A stretch of 64,000 nt of DNA from Alcaligenes parafaecalis (lineage in GTDB: Bacteria; Pseudomonadota; Gammaproteobacteria; Burkholderiales; Burkholderiaceae_B): assembly GCF_026344135.1 (NCBI RefSeq), contig NZ_JAPKNA010000001.1, positions 124,001 to 188,000 of the forward strand. The letters are read 5' to 3'. Shown here piece by piece: positions 1 through 9,382 of this stretch (positions are counted from its first letter, which is position 1; every line of letters begins with the position of its first letter). Made by a program: the position numbers and the translations under genes. Below the pieces are notes generated by a model. It did not search any database and had not been told where the DNA came from. It saw only the letters and a list, made by a program, of their open reading frames with translations.

Positions 1-512
1 CGAACTCCAGTAACAAGGCGGCTTGCGCCATTATTGCGGGTGTGGCTGCTTGCGGTGTGGCTATGGGTACGAACTACTACCTTGACCAGCGCCGTTCGGA
101 ATACGCCAACACCACGGATCGTCTGGCGGCCATGAAGGCGGATGTGGAAGCGGATACCGCCAATATCATTGAGCGTACCAATACGGCCCAGCAAGTGATT
201 GCTGACGATAAGCGGCAGATTGCCGATATCGAAAAGCAGATGAAAGACAAGACGATGGAGAAAAAGCAGGCTGAGAAGCAATTGGCCCGTATCGATAAAA
301 ATATCGATGTTCTTAATCGTGATCTGAAAAACATGAACGAGAAGGTCGCGCTGTACCGTGACGTGGCTGATGCCGAGCGTAAAGACGGTGGCAAGAAATC
401 CGAAGTCCAGCGCCTGGACCGCCAGATCGACCAGATGAATGTAAAAGTGGCCGTGCTGCAAAAAGAAGTAGACGACCTGTATTCCATGCGTTCCGCCGTA
501 ACTTTGGGTTAA
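1..512 (+). CDS. coiled-coil envelope protein, 5' end outside window
   Basis: The reading frame is open from the first complete codon (position 3) with no stop, so the gene begins upstream of the window; a GTG at 42 is only an internal candidate start. The visible N-terminal part is a short Ala/Gly/Ile-rich hydrophobic stretch (about 20 residues), followed by roughly 130 residues of charged heptad-like sequence rich in Lys, Glu, Asp and Gln, ending in MRSAVTLG. This fits a membrane-tethered or exported coiled-coil protein. It lies 10 bases before a coiled-coil lipoprotein and a VWA protein on the same strand, so the three probably form one operon. No family is recognised. Confidence 0.75.
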   Translation, partial: NSSNKAACAIIAGVAACGVAMGTNYYLDQRRSEYANTTDRLAAMKADVEADTANIIERTNTAQQVIADDKRQIADIEKQMKDKTMEKKQAEKQLARIDKNIDVLNRDLKNMNEKVALYRDVADAERKDGGKKSEVQRLDRQIDQMNVKVAVLQKEVDDLYSMRSAVTLG

Positions 513-522
513 AGAGCTTCTT

Positions 523-1029
523 ATGCGAGTATTTCTGCGTTGGACCCCCTTGGCCGCCAGCCTCTTGCTGGCCGGTTGTGCCACCACCATGAGCGAGTGC
601 GATCCGTCTGATCGGGACGCCGGTTTCTTCACCAAAATCAGTTGCGACACGTCCGGTGCGTATCGCCAGCATATTGATGCAGGCGAGCAGGGCTTGTTAA
701 GTGCCCAGGAAGCAAATGCGCTGTTTCATCAGGTCTATAAAGATATTCAGACCCAGCAGAGCCTGAGCAAAGCCAGCCTGGCCCAACAGCGTCAGGCCCA
801 GACGGCATTGAATCGCTCCATGGGGCAGTTGGTGCGCAGCTTGCAGGCCAGCAAAGGCAAAGAAGCCGGTTTGCAAAACCAGCTCAAGGACCTGGATAAA
901 GGCCTGAAGGACGTGAACCGCTCCACGGAAGACAATAGCCCGGCTGCCGTCGCCCAGAAGCAGCAGCAATTGCAGAAGCTGCAAAAAGACGTCAGCCGCC
1001 TGCAATCCAGTTTGGGTTACGACGAGTAA
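523..1029 (+). CDS. coiled-coil lipoprotein of the VWA cluster
   Basis: A 168-residue protein with a lipoprotein signal peptide: MRVFLRWTP, a hydrophobic core, and the lipobox LLAGC with the modified Cys at about residue 19. The mature part starts with a Cys-containing segment (SECDPSD, ISCDTS) and continues into long Gln/Leu/Lys-rich helices that look coiled-coil. The sequence predicts anchoring to a membrane by lipid. It starts 10 bases after the preceding coiled-coil gene and ends 4 bases before the VWA gene, which suggests co-translation. No enzymatic motif is visible and I do not recognise the family. Confidence 0.8.
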   Translation: MRVFLRWTPLAASLLLAGCATTMSECDPSDRDAGFFTKISCDTSGAYRQHIDAGEQGLLSAQEANALFHQVYKDIQTQQSLSKASLAQQRQAQTALNRSMGQLVRSLQASKGKEAGLQNQLKDLDKGLKDVNRSTEDNSPAAVAQKQQQLQKLQKDVSRLQSSLGYDE

Positions 1030-1033
1030 GCCT

Positions 1034-2629
1034 ATGCAGCGCGTCATTCTTGATTCGGTTGGACCATCCTCTGCCTATCAGCAGCACCAGCATGCGCTGA
1101 ACCTGCTCAAACGCCAGGATGAACCTTTAACGCATCTGTTTTCCACCTATCAGGCTGATGGTTCGGACACCACAGCCTGGTGGACGGGCATGCAGGGTCA
1201 GGCGGTGCCCAAGAGCAGTTTGTCGGCGGCACAGCAACAGGCGCTGGATGCGCGTTACCAGCAATCGCTGGATCGGATCGAGGCCTTGAGCCGTCAGTTG
1301 GAGCAGCAGGGGGCGACGCAAGATGCGCAAGCCCTGCAAGCCTTGCTGAAAGACGTCTCGGCTCAAGGTGCTGTTTACAGTGTTAGCGGCAAGCCCTTGC
1401 TGGTGATGAGCGAGAATCCGGCTCTATCGCCCGAACCCTTGTTTGCCGCGTATCAGAAACGGGTGGCACCGCCCACCCCACCCCCAGTCGTACCGGCTGC
1501 GGCTGCGGTGGGAGCAGGGACTGCGGCGACGACCGTGGCCGCCTCCAAAGGTCGTACGTGGCTATGGTTCTTGTTGGCCGCTTTGCTGGCTTTATTGCTG
1601 GCGCTGCTCTTGTCCTGGTGGTTCAAGTGGCCTCCAGGTTGGTGGGACAAGGAGGTGGTGCCGGTAGAGCCGCCCGCCGTGGTCAAGCATGATCCTGTGG
1701 TGGAAGAGCCTGTTGTCCCTCCAGCGCCGCCCCCTGAAGAGCCGGTGGTGCCTGTTCCTGAACCGGAACCCGAGCCAGTCAAAGTAGAGCCTGTGCCCGA
1801 GCCCGTGGTGGAAGAGCCGCCTGCGCCACCTCCTGCCCCGGAGCCACCGCCCAAGCCCGAGCCACCACCGAAACCTAAACCCGAGCCCAAACCTGAACCC
1901 AAACCGGGCCCGAAGGTGTCGTCCGACCCTAACTTTGTGTGCGCTCAGGACGAAAAGGGCGAAGTGCTCAAGCCCGAGGTCTACATCATTTTTGATTCCT
2001 CCATGTCCATGTTGCTGAGCGTCAATGCCAAGATCGAGGACGAGGAGTGGTTCTTCAGCCAGGACCTGGACGATATGGGTTCCTGGAGTGATTACGCGAC
2101 CCAACGTGCTCAAACCCTGTTCCAGGGCACGTCGCGCATCAATGCGGCACGCAGTGCTTTCTCCAGCATGGTCGACAGCTTGCCCTCCGGGCAGGATCTG
2201 CACTTGGTAACCTTCGCACAACAGTGTGCCGCGCCTAATTATCAGGGCCGCTTTACGACAGCACAGCGTGGGCGCTTGAAGAGCCTGATTCAGAATATCG
2301 AGGCTAAAGACAGTACTAACTTGGTGCAGTCCCTGAATCTGGCCGCTAGCCGGGTGGACGGCGTGAACCGGGATGCCTTGATCGTCTTGTTCGTGGATGG
2401 CAATGACGGTTGCGACCAGGATATTTGCGCTGTGTCGCGCAGTATTGCCCGCGCCAAGCCACGTCTGCGTATCAATGTGGTGGATATCACCGGCCAGGGT
2501 CTGTCGGCCTGCGCGGCGACGGCAACCGGCGGCGTCACATTGGCTCCGAAGCAGTCTGGTCAGATTGCCAAAGCGCTGCGCGACGCTACAACAGACTTTG
2601 TGAAGCGCGCCGAGCAGGCCTGCAAATAA
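1034..2629 (+). CDS. membrane-anchored VWA-domain protein
   Basis: A 531-residue protein in three parts. Residues 1-170 are Gln-rich helices. A single hydrophobic segment at about 175-198 (WLWFLLAALLALLLALLL) should span the membrane. It is followed by a long Pro/Glu/Val/Lys linker (about 205-295) and a C-terminal von Willebrand factor A domain. The MIDAS motif DSSMS is at about 321-325 and later elements include STNLVQSLNLA and VLFVDGNDGCD. VWA domains bind ligands through a metal ion; the linker could let it cross the periplasm. It sits immediately after the lipoprotein gene, and a hairpin terminator follows. Function unknown; a protein-binding or assembly role with its two neighbours is inferred. 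Confidence 0.85.
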   Translation: MQRVILDSVGPSSAYQQHQHALNLLKRQDEPLTHLFSTYQADGSDTTAWWTGMQGQAVPKSSLSAAQQQALDARYQQSLDRIEALSRQLEQQGATQDAQALQALLKDVSAQGAVYSVSGKPLLVMSENPALSPEPLFAAYQKRVAPPTPPPVVPAAAAVGAGTAATTVAASKGRTWLWFLLAALLALLLALLLSWWFKWPPGWWDKEVVPVEPPAVVKHDPVVEEPVVPPAPPPEEPVVPVPEPEPEPVKVEPVPEPVVEEPPAPPPAPEPPPKPEPPPKPKPEPKPEPKPGPKVSSDPNFVCAQDEKGEVLKPEVYIIFDSSMSMLLSVNAKIEDEEWFFSQDLDDMGSWSDYATQRAQTLFQGTSRINAARSAFSSMVDSLPSGQDLHLVTFAQQCAAPNYQGRFTTAQRGRLKSLIQNIEAKDSTNLVQSLNLAASRVDGVNRDALIVLFVDGNDGCDQDICAVSRSIARAKPRLRINVVDITGQGLSACAATATGGVTLAPKQSGQIAKALRDATTDFVKRAEQACK

Positions 2630-2652
2630 ACACTGTTTGATGGTGTGCCGTG

Positions 2653-2684
2653 ATCAGCCTGGGTTCGCCCAGGCTGATTCGTTT
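2653..2684 (+). terminator. terminator after the VWA operon
   Basis: Eleven-base perfect inverted repeat, ATCAGCCTGGG (2653-2663) and CCCAGGCTGAT (2668-2678), with a TTCG loop. It is followed by a modestly T-rich TCGTTTCT. The position 24 bases after the VWA stop codon suits a rho-independent terminator. Confidence 0.7.
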
Positions 2685-2831
2685 CTGGACAGGCAGAAAA
2701 AGACAGGGCCACAATAAGGGCCTGGTGACTATGTGTGAACTTGCCAAGAGGGCTGAGGTTTGGAATTGTTTTCCCCGAGACTTGGCTCCGCACTATTCAA
2801 TACCGCTTTTGCGCTGAACTACGCATAGACT

Positions 2832-4154
2832 GTGGAAATGTCTACATCATCCTCTCGCCCTGATTCGCCCGAACGCCGTCTGCGTCGCATGAAGCGCAGT
2901 GCATTGGCGTTACTGGTGCTGACTATCTGCCTGTTCCTGCTCAGCCACGCCATGATGCGGCAGGGCGAGGCTGCTCCCATCGCTGCATTCTGGCCCTGGC
3001 TGCGGGCCTTTAGTGAAGCAGCCACGGTGGGCGCTCTGGCCGACTGGTTTGCCGTGGTCGCCTTGTTCCGTCATCCATTGGGCCTGCCGTTTCCACATAC
3101 TGCGATTATTCCCAACAAGAAAAACAGCCTGGGTGAAAGCCTGGGTGTCTTTGTGCGTGACCACTTTCTGGATTCGGCCATGTTGCTGGAAAAACTGCGT
3201 AGCCTGGACCCGGCGGCGCGCTTGGGGCAATGGTTGTCGAAGCCCGAGCAAAGCGAACGTGTCAGCCGCGCTTTGCAAACCGCCATGGGTGAAGCACTGC
3301 GTTTGCTGGACGAACGTAGCGTCAAACAAGCCTTGACGGACGGCGTGCGCGGCTACTTGATGCGGGTGGATATGGCCGGCTCCAGCTCCCAGATTCTGGG
3401 GCTGCTGACGCGCAATGCCCGACATCAGCGCCTGCTGGATGAGGTCTTGCAGCAACTGGGGGGCTATCTGTCCAACGAGGCGGTTAAACAGCGTGTGGCT
3501 GATGTGCTGGTGCGCTACGCCCAGCGCGAATGGCCCAAGCTTCTGGCCATGGTGGGTGTGGTCACTTCTGTGGATGAATTGTCGGGCAAGATGGCCGACC
3601 GTCTGGCACGCGCCTTGGTGGACGAGGTGCAAACCATTTTGAGTGAACCCGAGCACCCCTTGCGCAAGGACTACGAACAGTGGGTGCAAGACTATATACA
3701 GCGCCTGGGCCAGGACCCGGATTTGATGGAACAGGTAGAGGCCATCAAGCAGCGCTTCTTGCACCATAAAGATGTGGGCGAATACATAGACGGGATCTGG
3801 ACGGATGTGATGCGCGTTGTGCGCAGTGATCTGGCCAAAGAGGATTCTTCTGTGGCGGCGCATCTGCGCCAAGTCGCGCAGGATCTGGCTACACGCTTGA
3901 ATACAGATGCGACGCTGCGTGAAACCTTGAACGAACACATGCTGTCTGCCGCCGCAGGCCTAGCCGAGCAATTGCGCGAAGGGGCCAAGGAGCACATCTC
4001 CCGCACTGTACGCCAATGGGACGACAGGCAGTTGGTGCGCGAGCTGGAGTTGAGTGTAGGCACCGATTTGCAGTACATACGCTTTAACGGCACCGTGGTG
4101 GGCGGTCTGGTGGGGGTAGGCCTGCACGCCATCGTGTTATCAGGTCTGGTCTGA
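2832..4154 (+). CDS. DUF445 family membrane protein (YjiN-like)
   Basis: A 440-residue protein matching the DUF445/YjiN family by its N-terminal block: a transmembrane helix (ALALLVLTICLFLLSHAMM) and the motif EAATVGALADWFAVVALFRHPLGLP followed by HTAIIPNKK, which is characteristic of the family. The middle is long amphipathic helices and a second hydrophobic helix closes the C-terminus (VVGGLVGVGLHAIVLSGLV). The function of the family is not established. Start is either GTG 2832 or ATG 2838; neither has a clear ribosome-binding site. It stands alone, convergent with the following chemoreceptor gene. Confidence 0.85.
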   Translation: MEMSTSSSRPDSPERRLRRMKRSALALLVLTICLFLLSHAMMRQGEAAPIAAFWPWLRAFSEAATVGALADWFAVVALFRHPLGLPFPHTAIIPNKKNSLGESLGVFVRDHFLDSAMLLEKLRSLDPAARLGQWLSKPEQSERVSRALQTAMGEALRLLDERSVKQALTDGVRGYLMRVDMAGSSSQILGLLTRNARHQRLLDEVLQQLGGYLSNEAVKQRVADVLVRYAQREWPKLLAMVGVVTSVDELSGKMADRLARALVDEVQTILSEPEHPLRKDYEQWVQDYIQRLGQDPDLMEQVEAIKQRFLHHKDVGEYIDGIWTDVMRVVRSDLAKEDSSVAAHLRQVAQDLATRLNTDATLRETLNEHMLSAAAGLAEQLREGAKEHISRTVRQWDDRQLVRELELSVGTDLQYIRFNGTVVGGLVGVGLHAIVLSGLV

Positions 4155-4316
4155 AAGGATAAGCAGACCGGAGTTTTGTGAGTGCCTTAGCTGTGCTTGG
4201 CAAACGTGGCATGGAGTCTCTGATCAGAATTAGCTGAATCCACTGCCTTGCCGAATGAGAAATATGAGAGGGCGGGGCAGCGAGACTTTCAGCTCTCTGC
4301 CCCCAATGCTTTTCTA

Positions 4317-5972
4317 TCAGGCAACTTTCAGCAAGGGGACTGGCTCTTGGGTGGCGTTCGGATCAGGTACATAAGTAGAGCGGCCTGTCACCCCCGTATT
4401 CAGAAGCTGGATCGATAGTTTCAGCTCTTGGGCCTGACGGCTCAGTTCATGCACTGTCACGCCTAAGTTACGGGCCAGATCAGCATTGTCATTGGTATCG
4501 CTGTCCATGGTGGAGACGGCATCGTTGATCTGCGCCAAACCGCTGGCCTGTTCATTGGAGGCTGTGGAGATTTCGCTGATCAGATGTGTTACGTCCGAGA
4601 CGGATTGCATGATCTCGTCCATGGTGGAACCGGCTCGCTTGGCGTGATGGGCGCCGGTTGCCATGCGTTTGAGGGAATCTTCCACCAGGTTCTTGATTTC
4701 CCCGGCGGCCTGCGCACTTTTCTGCGCCAGACTGCGGACTTCACCGGCCACCACCGCAAAACCCTTGCCAGCCTCACCCGCACGGGCTGATTCCACCGCA
4801 GCATTCAGCGCCAGAATATTTGTCTGAAAAGCCAGACCCTCAATAATCGACACAATATCGCCAATGCGCTCGGAGCTATTGTGGATGTCCTGCATGGTGC
4901 TGACCATGTCCTGCACCACCTCGCCGCCCCGGCGCGCTGTAGACAGGCTTTGGTCGGCCAGTTGATTCGCCAGCCTGGCGTTATCCGCGGTTTGCTGCAC
5001 ATTCATGGTCAATTGCTCCATATTGGCCGCGGTGCGTTGCAAGGAGCCGGACTGGGCGGCCGTGCGGTTGGACAATTGCCGGTTGCCGTCCTCAATCTGG
5101 GTGGACACATCCAAGGAGGCCTGAATGCCCTGATGGACGTCGCGGGCCAGGCTAAGCAGGCTCTTGCGCATCATGTCCATGTAGAAATACAGTTGCGCAA
5201 TTTCCTGGCTGCGGGTGTGTTGCGGGTTCAGATCAATCAAGAGATTGCCAGTCGCAATTTGCTGGGCGATATGGGTGGCGCTGTGCAGCGGCTGCATCAT
5301 GCGTTGGGTCACAATCCAGCCATAGGCCAAGGTGGCCAGGCTGACCACTCCCAAGGAGGCGAGCCCGGCGATCAGATAGGTGCCGGATGCGCCGCTGCCC
5401 AGTAGCAAACCTGCGCTTAAGGCGGCCAAAGAGCCAGTCAGGAAACCAAAGCGCAGCAGGCTGGCACGCAGGCTGCGGTTCAAGGGTTGGAGCAGGGTGC
5501 TCAGGGCAGAGCGCCAGCCCCGGGCTTGCAACTGGCCTTCATGCAGACGAAAGCCGCGTAAACCTTGTTGCTGAATGGAGTGGTACAGGTATTCTGCTTC
5601 TTTAATTTCTTTGGGCTGAGCGCGGACCCGTACGGAGGCATAGCCATTGACGCGGCCGTTTTCGATCAAGGGAATAACGCGGGCCTTGACCCAGTAAAAG
5701 CCGCCGTCTTTGCGGCGGTTCTTGATCAGCCCCGACCAGGATCGTTGTTGCTTGAGGGTCTGCCATAAATCCTGAAAAATGACCGCAGGCATATGGGGAT
5801 GGCGCACGATATTGTGGGCGGCCCCGATCAGCTCATCATGGCTGTAGCCACTAACCTCGATAAAGACCGGATTGGCATAGATGATGCGTCCCTTCAGGTC
5901 TGTTTTGGAGATTAAATAGGTTTTTTCGGGTACCTGTGTTTCATGAGACGTAATGGCTTGATTTTCACGCAT
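4317..5972 (-). CDS. Aer-like PAS methyl-accepting chemotaxis protein
   Basis: A 551-residue chemoreceptor. Domain order: N-terminal PAS domain (about 20-130, with YLISKTDLKGRIIYAN, NIVRHPHMP and NRRKDGGFYWV), two hydrophobic segments near 180-225, a short HAMP region, and the cytoplasmic signalling domain with the conserved hairpin tip FQTNILALNAAVESARAGEAG. In the aerotaxis receptor Aer the same architecture uses an FAD-binding PAS to sense redox or oxygen and signals to CheA/CheW; FAD binding here is inferred. No periplasmic ligand domain is present. A close paralogue lies directly upstream on the same strand. Confidence 0.9.
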   Translation of the reverse strand: MRENQAITSHETQVPEKTYLISKTDLKGRIIYANPVFIEVSGYSHDELIGAAHNIVRHPHMPAVIFQDLWQTLKQQRSWSGLIKNRRKDGGFYWVKARVIPLIENGRVNGYASVRVRAQPKEIKEAEYLYHSIQQQGLRGFRLHEGQLQARGWRSALSTLLQPLNRSLRASLLRFGFLTGSLAALSAGLLLGSGASGTYLIAGLASLGVVSLATLAYGWIVTQRMMQPLHSATHIAQQIATGNLLIDLNPQHTRSQEIAQLYFYMDMMRKSLLSLARDVHQGIQASLDVSTQIEDGNRQLSNRTAAQSGSLQRTAANMEQLTMNVQQTADNARLANQLADQSLSTARRGGEVVQDMVSTMQDIHNSSERIGDIVSIIEGLAFQTNILALNAAVESARAGEAGKGFAVVAGEVRSLAQKSAQAAGEIKNLVEDSLKRMATGAHHAKRAGSTMDEIMQSVSDVTHLISEISTASNEQASGLAQINDAVSTMDSDTNDNADLARNLGVTVHELSRQAQELKLSIQLLNTGVTGRSTYVPDPNATQEPVPLLKVA

Positions 5973-6219
5973 GATCTGGCCCTGTTAAAGACGTAGGCGG
6001 AAAAGGACAGATCATTATGTTGCATATCGACTCAATTTTGTTACTTAGTATTTGTATTAGAGTCTAAATGTGTCATTGAGATGACAGCCAAAACCTGGGA
6101 TCTACACGCATGCTTCCTGTGATCTACTGGCTTGATTTTATTATTGATTATTTTTTTCAAGCGTTCCGGGTATCAAGAGCGACCCCAGATTTATTGTTTT
6201 GTCTAGCTGTCAGTTGTGT

Positions 6220-6248
6220 CAGGGTCAGCAGAGCGGCTGCCGACCCTG
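6220..6248 (-). terminator. hairpin after the second chemoreceptor gene
   Basis: CAGGGTC (6220-6226) pairs with GACCCTG (6242-6248), with an inner pairing of GCAG and CTGC. It lies 10 bases beyond the stop of the minus-strand chemoreceptor. There is no good U-tract on that strand, so termination is only likely. The rest of the 286-base gap to the next gene is A/T-rich with no recognised feature. Confidence 0.4.
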
Positions 6249-6258
6249 ATTTTATGGT

Positions 6259-7989
6259 TTAGCGGCGAATCGCTTCCAGACGGGCGTTCGCTGTTTTGGC
6301 ACTTTGAGCCTGAAAAGGCTGTGTGTTCTGGTAGGACAGCACCTGCATGGTGGGCGCCTTGCTAAGCTGTGCCAATGCGGGAGCGCTATGGGCTGCGTCG
6401 ACAGAGCCTGTGTTCAGCGCCTTGATAGCATCAGCCAGCTCGGAGGCTTCCGAGGCCAGGTCACTCATCGTGTTGCCCAGATCCTGTACCAGTGCTGCGT
6501 TCTGCTGGGTGACGCCATCCATCTTGGCCATGGCTTCGTTAATCTGATCCAGGCCGCTGGCTTGCTCGATCGAAGCGGTCGAGATCTCACCAATAATATC
6601 CGTCACGCGTTTAACCGAATCCACGACTTCGCCCATGGTGTCGCCCGCGCGTGCGGCTTGCTCGGCACCCACCGCCATACGGCTCACCGACGCATCAATC
6701 AGGTTCTTGATCTCACCTGCGGCTTGCGAACTCTTTTGGGCCAGACTGCGCACTTCCCCAGCCACCACTGCAAAGCCACGGCCTGCTTCGCCCGCACGAG
6801 CCGATTCCACCGCCGCGTTCAGCGCCAGAATATTGGTCTGGAAGGCAATGCCTTCAATGACGGTGACGATATCGCCAATGCGACGTGAACTGTCGTGGAT
6901 GCCTTGCATGGTCTGCACCACTTCATTCACCACGGCGCCGCCACGCTGGGCAATCTGCATGCTGGCATCGGCCAGTTGGCTGGCCTGGTTGGCGTTGTCA
7001 GCGTTCTGGCGCACGGTCACAGTCAACTCTTCCATGCTGGCCGCGGTTTCCTGCAAGGAGGCCGCCTGATCTTCGGTACGCGAAGCCAGATTGGTATTGT
7101 TCACCTCCAGAATACGGGCTGCGTGAATAGAGGCATCAATCCCGCTGCGGGCATCGCTGGCAATCCCCACCAGACTCTTGCGCATCAAATCCAGGCAGAA
7201 GTAGAGCTGGCCGATTTCCGAATTGCTCTCGCTGGAATTGGTATCAATATCCAGTTGCAGGTTCCCGGTGGCGATTTGCTGGGCAATCAGGGAGGCCTGA
7301 TCCAGGGGGCGAATCACGCGTTGGGCAATTAACCAGCCATAGCCCATCATCACTGCGCTGGCCAGACACAAGGCACCTGTCAGCCACAGTCCAGAGCCTT
7401 GGGGGACACCGCCTGTCAGGGCGAAGTACAGGGCCGTGCCGGTCGTGGCCAGGGCCAGCGTACCCATGCGAAACAGGCTAGCGCGCAAGGAGTTGCTAAA
7501 GGGACGACGCAACTGGCTCAAGGCTTTGCGCCAGCCCGTGGGGACGGCACGGCCTTCATGCAGACGCACCCCTTTGGCGCGACCTTCATTAATCGCGTTG
7601 TACAGGCTCTCGGCCTCGTCGATCTGCTCCTGGCTGGGTTTGACGCGGACCGAGGCATACCCGGCTACGGTGCCATTTTCATAAATAGGTACCGCCATGG
7701 CATAGACCCAGTAAAAACCACCATCCTTGCGGCGGTTTTTGACCACACCCATCCAGGGGCGCTTGCTTTGCAAGGTGTCCCAAAAGTCCTGGAAAGCCTC
7801 GGGTGGCATGTCGGGGTGACGAACCAGGTTGTGAGCTTTACCGACCAGCTCTTCACGAGTAAAACCACTGATCGCAATAAAGGCCGCGTTCGCGTAGGTG
7901 ATCCGGCCTTTCAAATCGGTTTTTGAAATAAGGTACTGATCGGCCCGGACACGAACCTCGTCCTGGGTAATGGGGAAATTCTTACGCAT
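6259..7989 (-). CDS. Aer-like PAS methyl-accepting chemotaxis protein (paralogue)
   Basis: A 576-residue paralogue of the neighbouring receptor, with the same order: PAS domain (YLISKTDLKGRITYAN, NLVRHPDMP, NRRKDGGFYWV), two transmembrane segments near 180-230, HAMP, and an MCP signalling domain with FQTNILALNAAVESARAGEAGRG. It differs mainly in a longer C-terminal tail (about 40 residues after the signalling helices) that lacks a recognisable CheR-binding pentapeptide. The ATG is preceded by AGGA at a normal distance. Two adjacent, diverged copies suggest tandem duplication and sensing of different redox or energy cues; the ligands cannot be read from sequence. Confidence 0.9.
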   Translation of the reverse strand: MRKNFPITQDEVRVRADQYLISKTDLKGRITYANAAFIAISGFTREELVGKAHNLVRHPDMPPEAFQDFWDTLQSKRPWMGVVKNRRKDGGFYWVYAMAVPIYENGTVAGYASVRVKPSQEQIDEAESLYNAINEGRAKGVRLHEGRAVPTGWRKALSQLRRPFSNSLRASLFRMGTLALATTGTALYFALTGGVPQGSGLWLTGALCLASAVMMGYGWLIAQRVIRPLDQASLIAQQIATGNLQLDIDTNSSESNSEIGQLYFCLDLMRKSLVGIASDARSGIDASIHAARILEVNNTNLASRTEDQAASLQETAASMEELTVTVRQNADNANQASQLADASMQIAQRGGAVVNEVVQTMQGIHDSSRRIGDIVTVIEGIAFQTNILALNAAVESARAGEAGRGFAVVAGEVRSLAQKSSQAAGEIKNLIDASVSRMAVGAEQAARAGDTMGEVVDSVKRVTDIIGEISTASIEQASGLDQINEAMAKMDGVTQQNAALVQDLGNTMSDLASEASELADAIKALNTGSVDAAHSAPALAQLSKAPTMQVLSYQNTQPFQAQSAKTANARLEAIRR

Positions 7990-8392
7990 TCATCATCCTG
8001 GAGGAGAACAACAAAGGGGACGCGGGGGCCATCAAGCCCGCATGGGCCATGCAAAAAACGGCATTGGCTTCTGTCTGTCCGTGTTCGACCTGAATTGTCA
8101 GAAACCTTCTATTTTTGCGAATGGCGGAGCAGAACAAAGCGTGAAACTGTTGACTGATCCGGCCTCTGACTGAGCGCTTGCTTGTCATTTATGGCAAACA
8201 CATACAGTTCAAACGCTTAACGGCAGCCGGAGGAATTTCTTTAGGCTTAGATGTTCATGGGTCATAATTTGATCATCTGAAAATAGTGATCCGACTGTAT
8301 TTCCGCGTCGGGCTGTTCCAGCCAGCCGAAGCGGGCAGGGCCTCGCTTATAATCCGCCAGACGCGCGCTGGCGCGATTCAGAAGGAGAATAT
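7990..8392. other. intergenic region between divergent genes
   Basis: 403 bases between the minus-strand chemoreceptor and the plus-strand regulator. A perfect TATAAT at 8348-8353 lies 40 bases before the regulator start and could be its -10 box, but no good -35 box precedes it. AAGGAG just before GTG 8393 is the regulator's ribosome-binding site. No RNA gene or repeat is recognised. Confidence 0.5.
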
Positions 8393-9337
8393 GTGATCGA
8401 TACGCAGGAACCTGTAGTCAGTGCTGAACTGGTGGCCGTTTTGGTGGCCGTCAGCGATGGCGAACCCCGAGTCTTGACCACGGATGCGGGCCAAGCCTTG
8501 CCCGCCGGGCCGTTTCAGCACACGCACCGCTCTTTGCAAACGGGGCTGCGCGATTGGGTGGAAACCCAGACCCATCACCCGGTGGGCTATGTGGAGCAGC
8601 TCTATACCTTTGCGGATCGGGATCGGTTTGACGCGCAGGGAACGCGTATTGTGTCGGTCAGCTATGTGGGCCTGACGCGCGAAGTGGGCCAACCCGATGT
8701 GGCCCAGGTGATCTGGCAGGACTGCTACCGCTATTTCCCGTGGGAAGACAGGCGGGATGGCGCACCCCCTATTATTCAGGACACCATCGTGCCCGCGCTG
8801 CTGAACTGGTGCGAACAGGATGAATCCTTGCGCGCCTTGCGCCGTCAGCGTGTCAATTACAGCTTTGGTCTGGAAGGCGCGATCTGGAACGAGGATTTTG
8901 TCTTGCAGCGCTACGAGCTGCTGTACGAAGCGGGTTTGTTGCCCGAGTCCTGTCGCCGTCGTCAGCGAGAACAGCAAGAGCTGGGTAAACATTACGAGCT
9001 GGGTCTGGGCATGCGCCACGACCACCGCCGTATTCTGGCGACGGGCTTGGCGCGTCTGCGCGCCAAAATCAAATACCGCCCCGTGGTGTTTGAACTGATG
9101 CCGCCGGAGTTCACCTTGTTGCAATTGCAGCAGGCCGTCGAAGCCCTGGCAGGGCGGGGGCTGCATAAACAGAACTTTCGCCGTTTGATCGAACAGCAAG
9201 CCCTGGTTGAAGAAACCGGCGCCATGAGCGTAGGCGGATCAGGCCGACCCGCCAAGCTGTTTCGCTTCCGTGGTGATGTCTTGTTTGAACGGGCGATCTC
9301 GGGCAGTAAATTACCGCTGGCGAAACAAGCACGCTAA
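8393..9337 (+). CDS. nadQ: NadQ/NrtR-like transcriptional regulator of NAD synthesis
   Basis: A 314-residue protein with a Nudix-like N-terminal domain and a C-terminal winged-helix region (about 225-300, PPEFTLLQLQQAVEAL, NFRRLIEQQALVEETG, GRPAKLFRF). This is the layout of the NrtR/NadQ regulators, which repress NAD biosynthesis genes. The Nudix box is degenerate: the segment around RDWVETQTHH lacks the catalytic glutamates of GX5EX7REUXEEXGU, so it should bind a ligand rather than hydrolyse it. It lies directly upstream of nadC, and palindromic sites lie between them. GTG start with AAGGAG upstream. The nadQ name is by family and context; the NrtR branch is the alternative. Confidence 0.75.
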   Translation: MIDTQEPVVSAELVAVLVAVSDGEPRVLTTDAGQALPAGPFQHTHRSLQTGLRDWVETQTHHPVGYVEQLYTFADRDRFDAQGTRIVSVSYVGLTREVGQPDVAQVIWQDCYRYFPWEDRRDGAPPIIQDTIVPALLNWCEQDESLRALRRQRVNYSFGLEGAIWNEDFVLQRYELLYEAGLLPESCRRRQREQQELGKHYELGLGMRHDHRRILATGLARLRAKIKYRPVVFELMPPEFTLLQLQQAVEALAGRGLHKQNFRRLIEQQALVEETGAMSVGGSGRPAKLFRFRGDVLFERAISGSKLPLAKQAR

Positions 9338-9353
9338 AAACCGGGCCTATGGC

Positions 9354-9382
9354 TTGACAGTGCTTATGCTCAGGAATAGCAT
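9354..9382 (+). promoter_or_regulatory. predicted nadC promoter
   Basis: A perfect -35 TTGACA (9354-9359), a 17-base spacer, and a -10-like TAGCAT (9377-9382). The -10 falls inside the palindrome at 9365-9383, so a repressor bound there would block RNA polymerase. nadC has no clear Shine-Dalgarno before its ATG. Confidence 0.55.

Noticed and set aside
1453..1902. Gly/Ser/Thr-rich minus-strand frame
   Set aside because: It is the antisense of the Pro-rich linker codons of the VWA gene.
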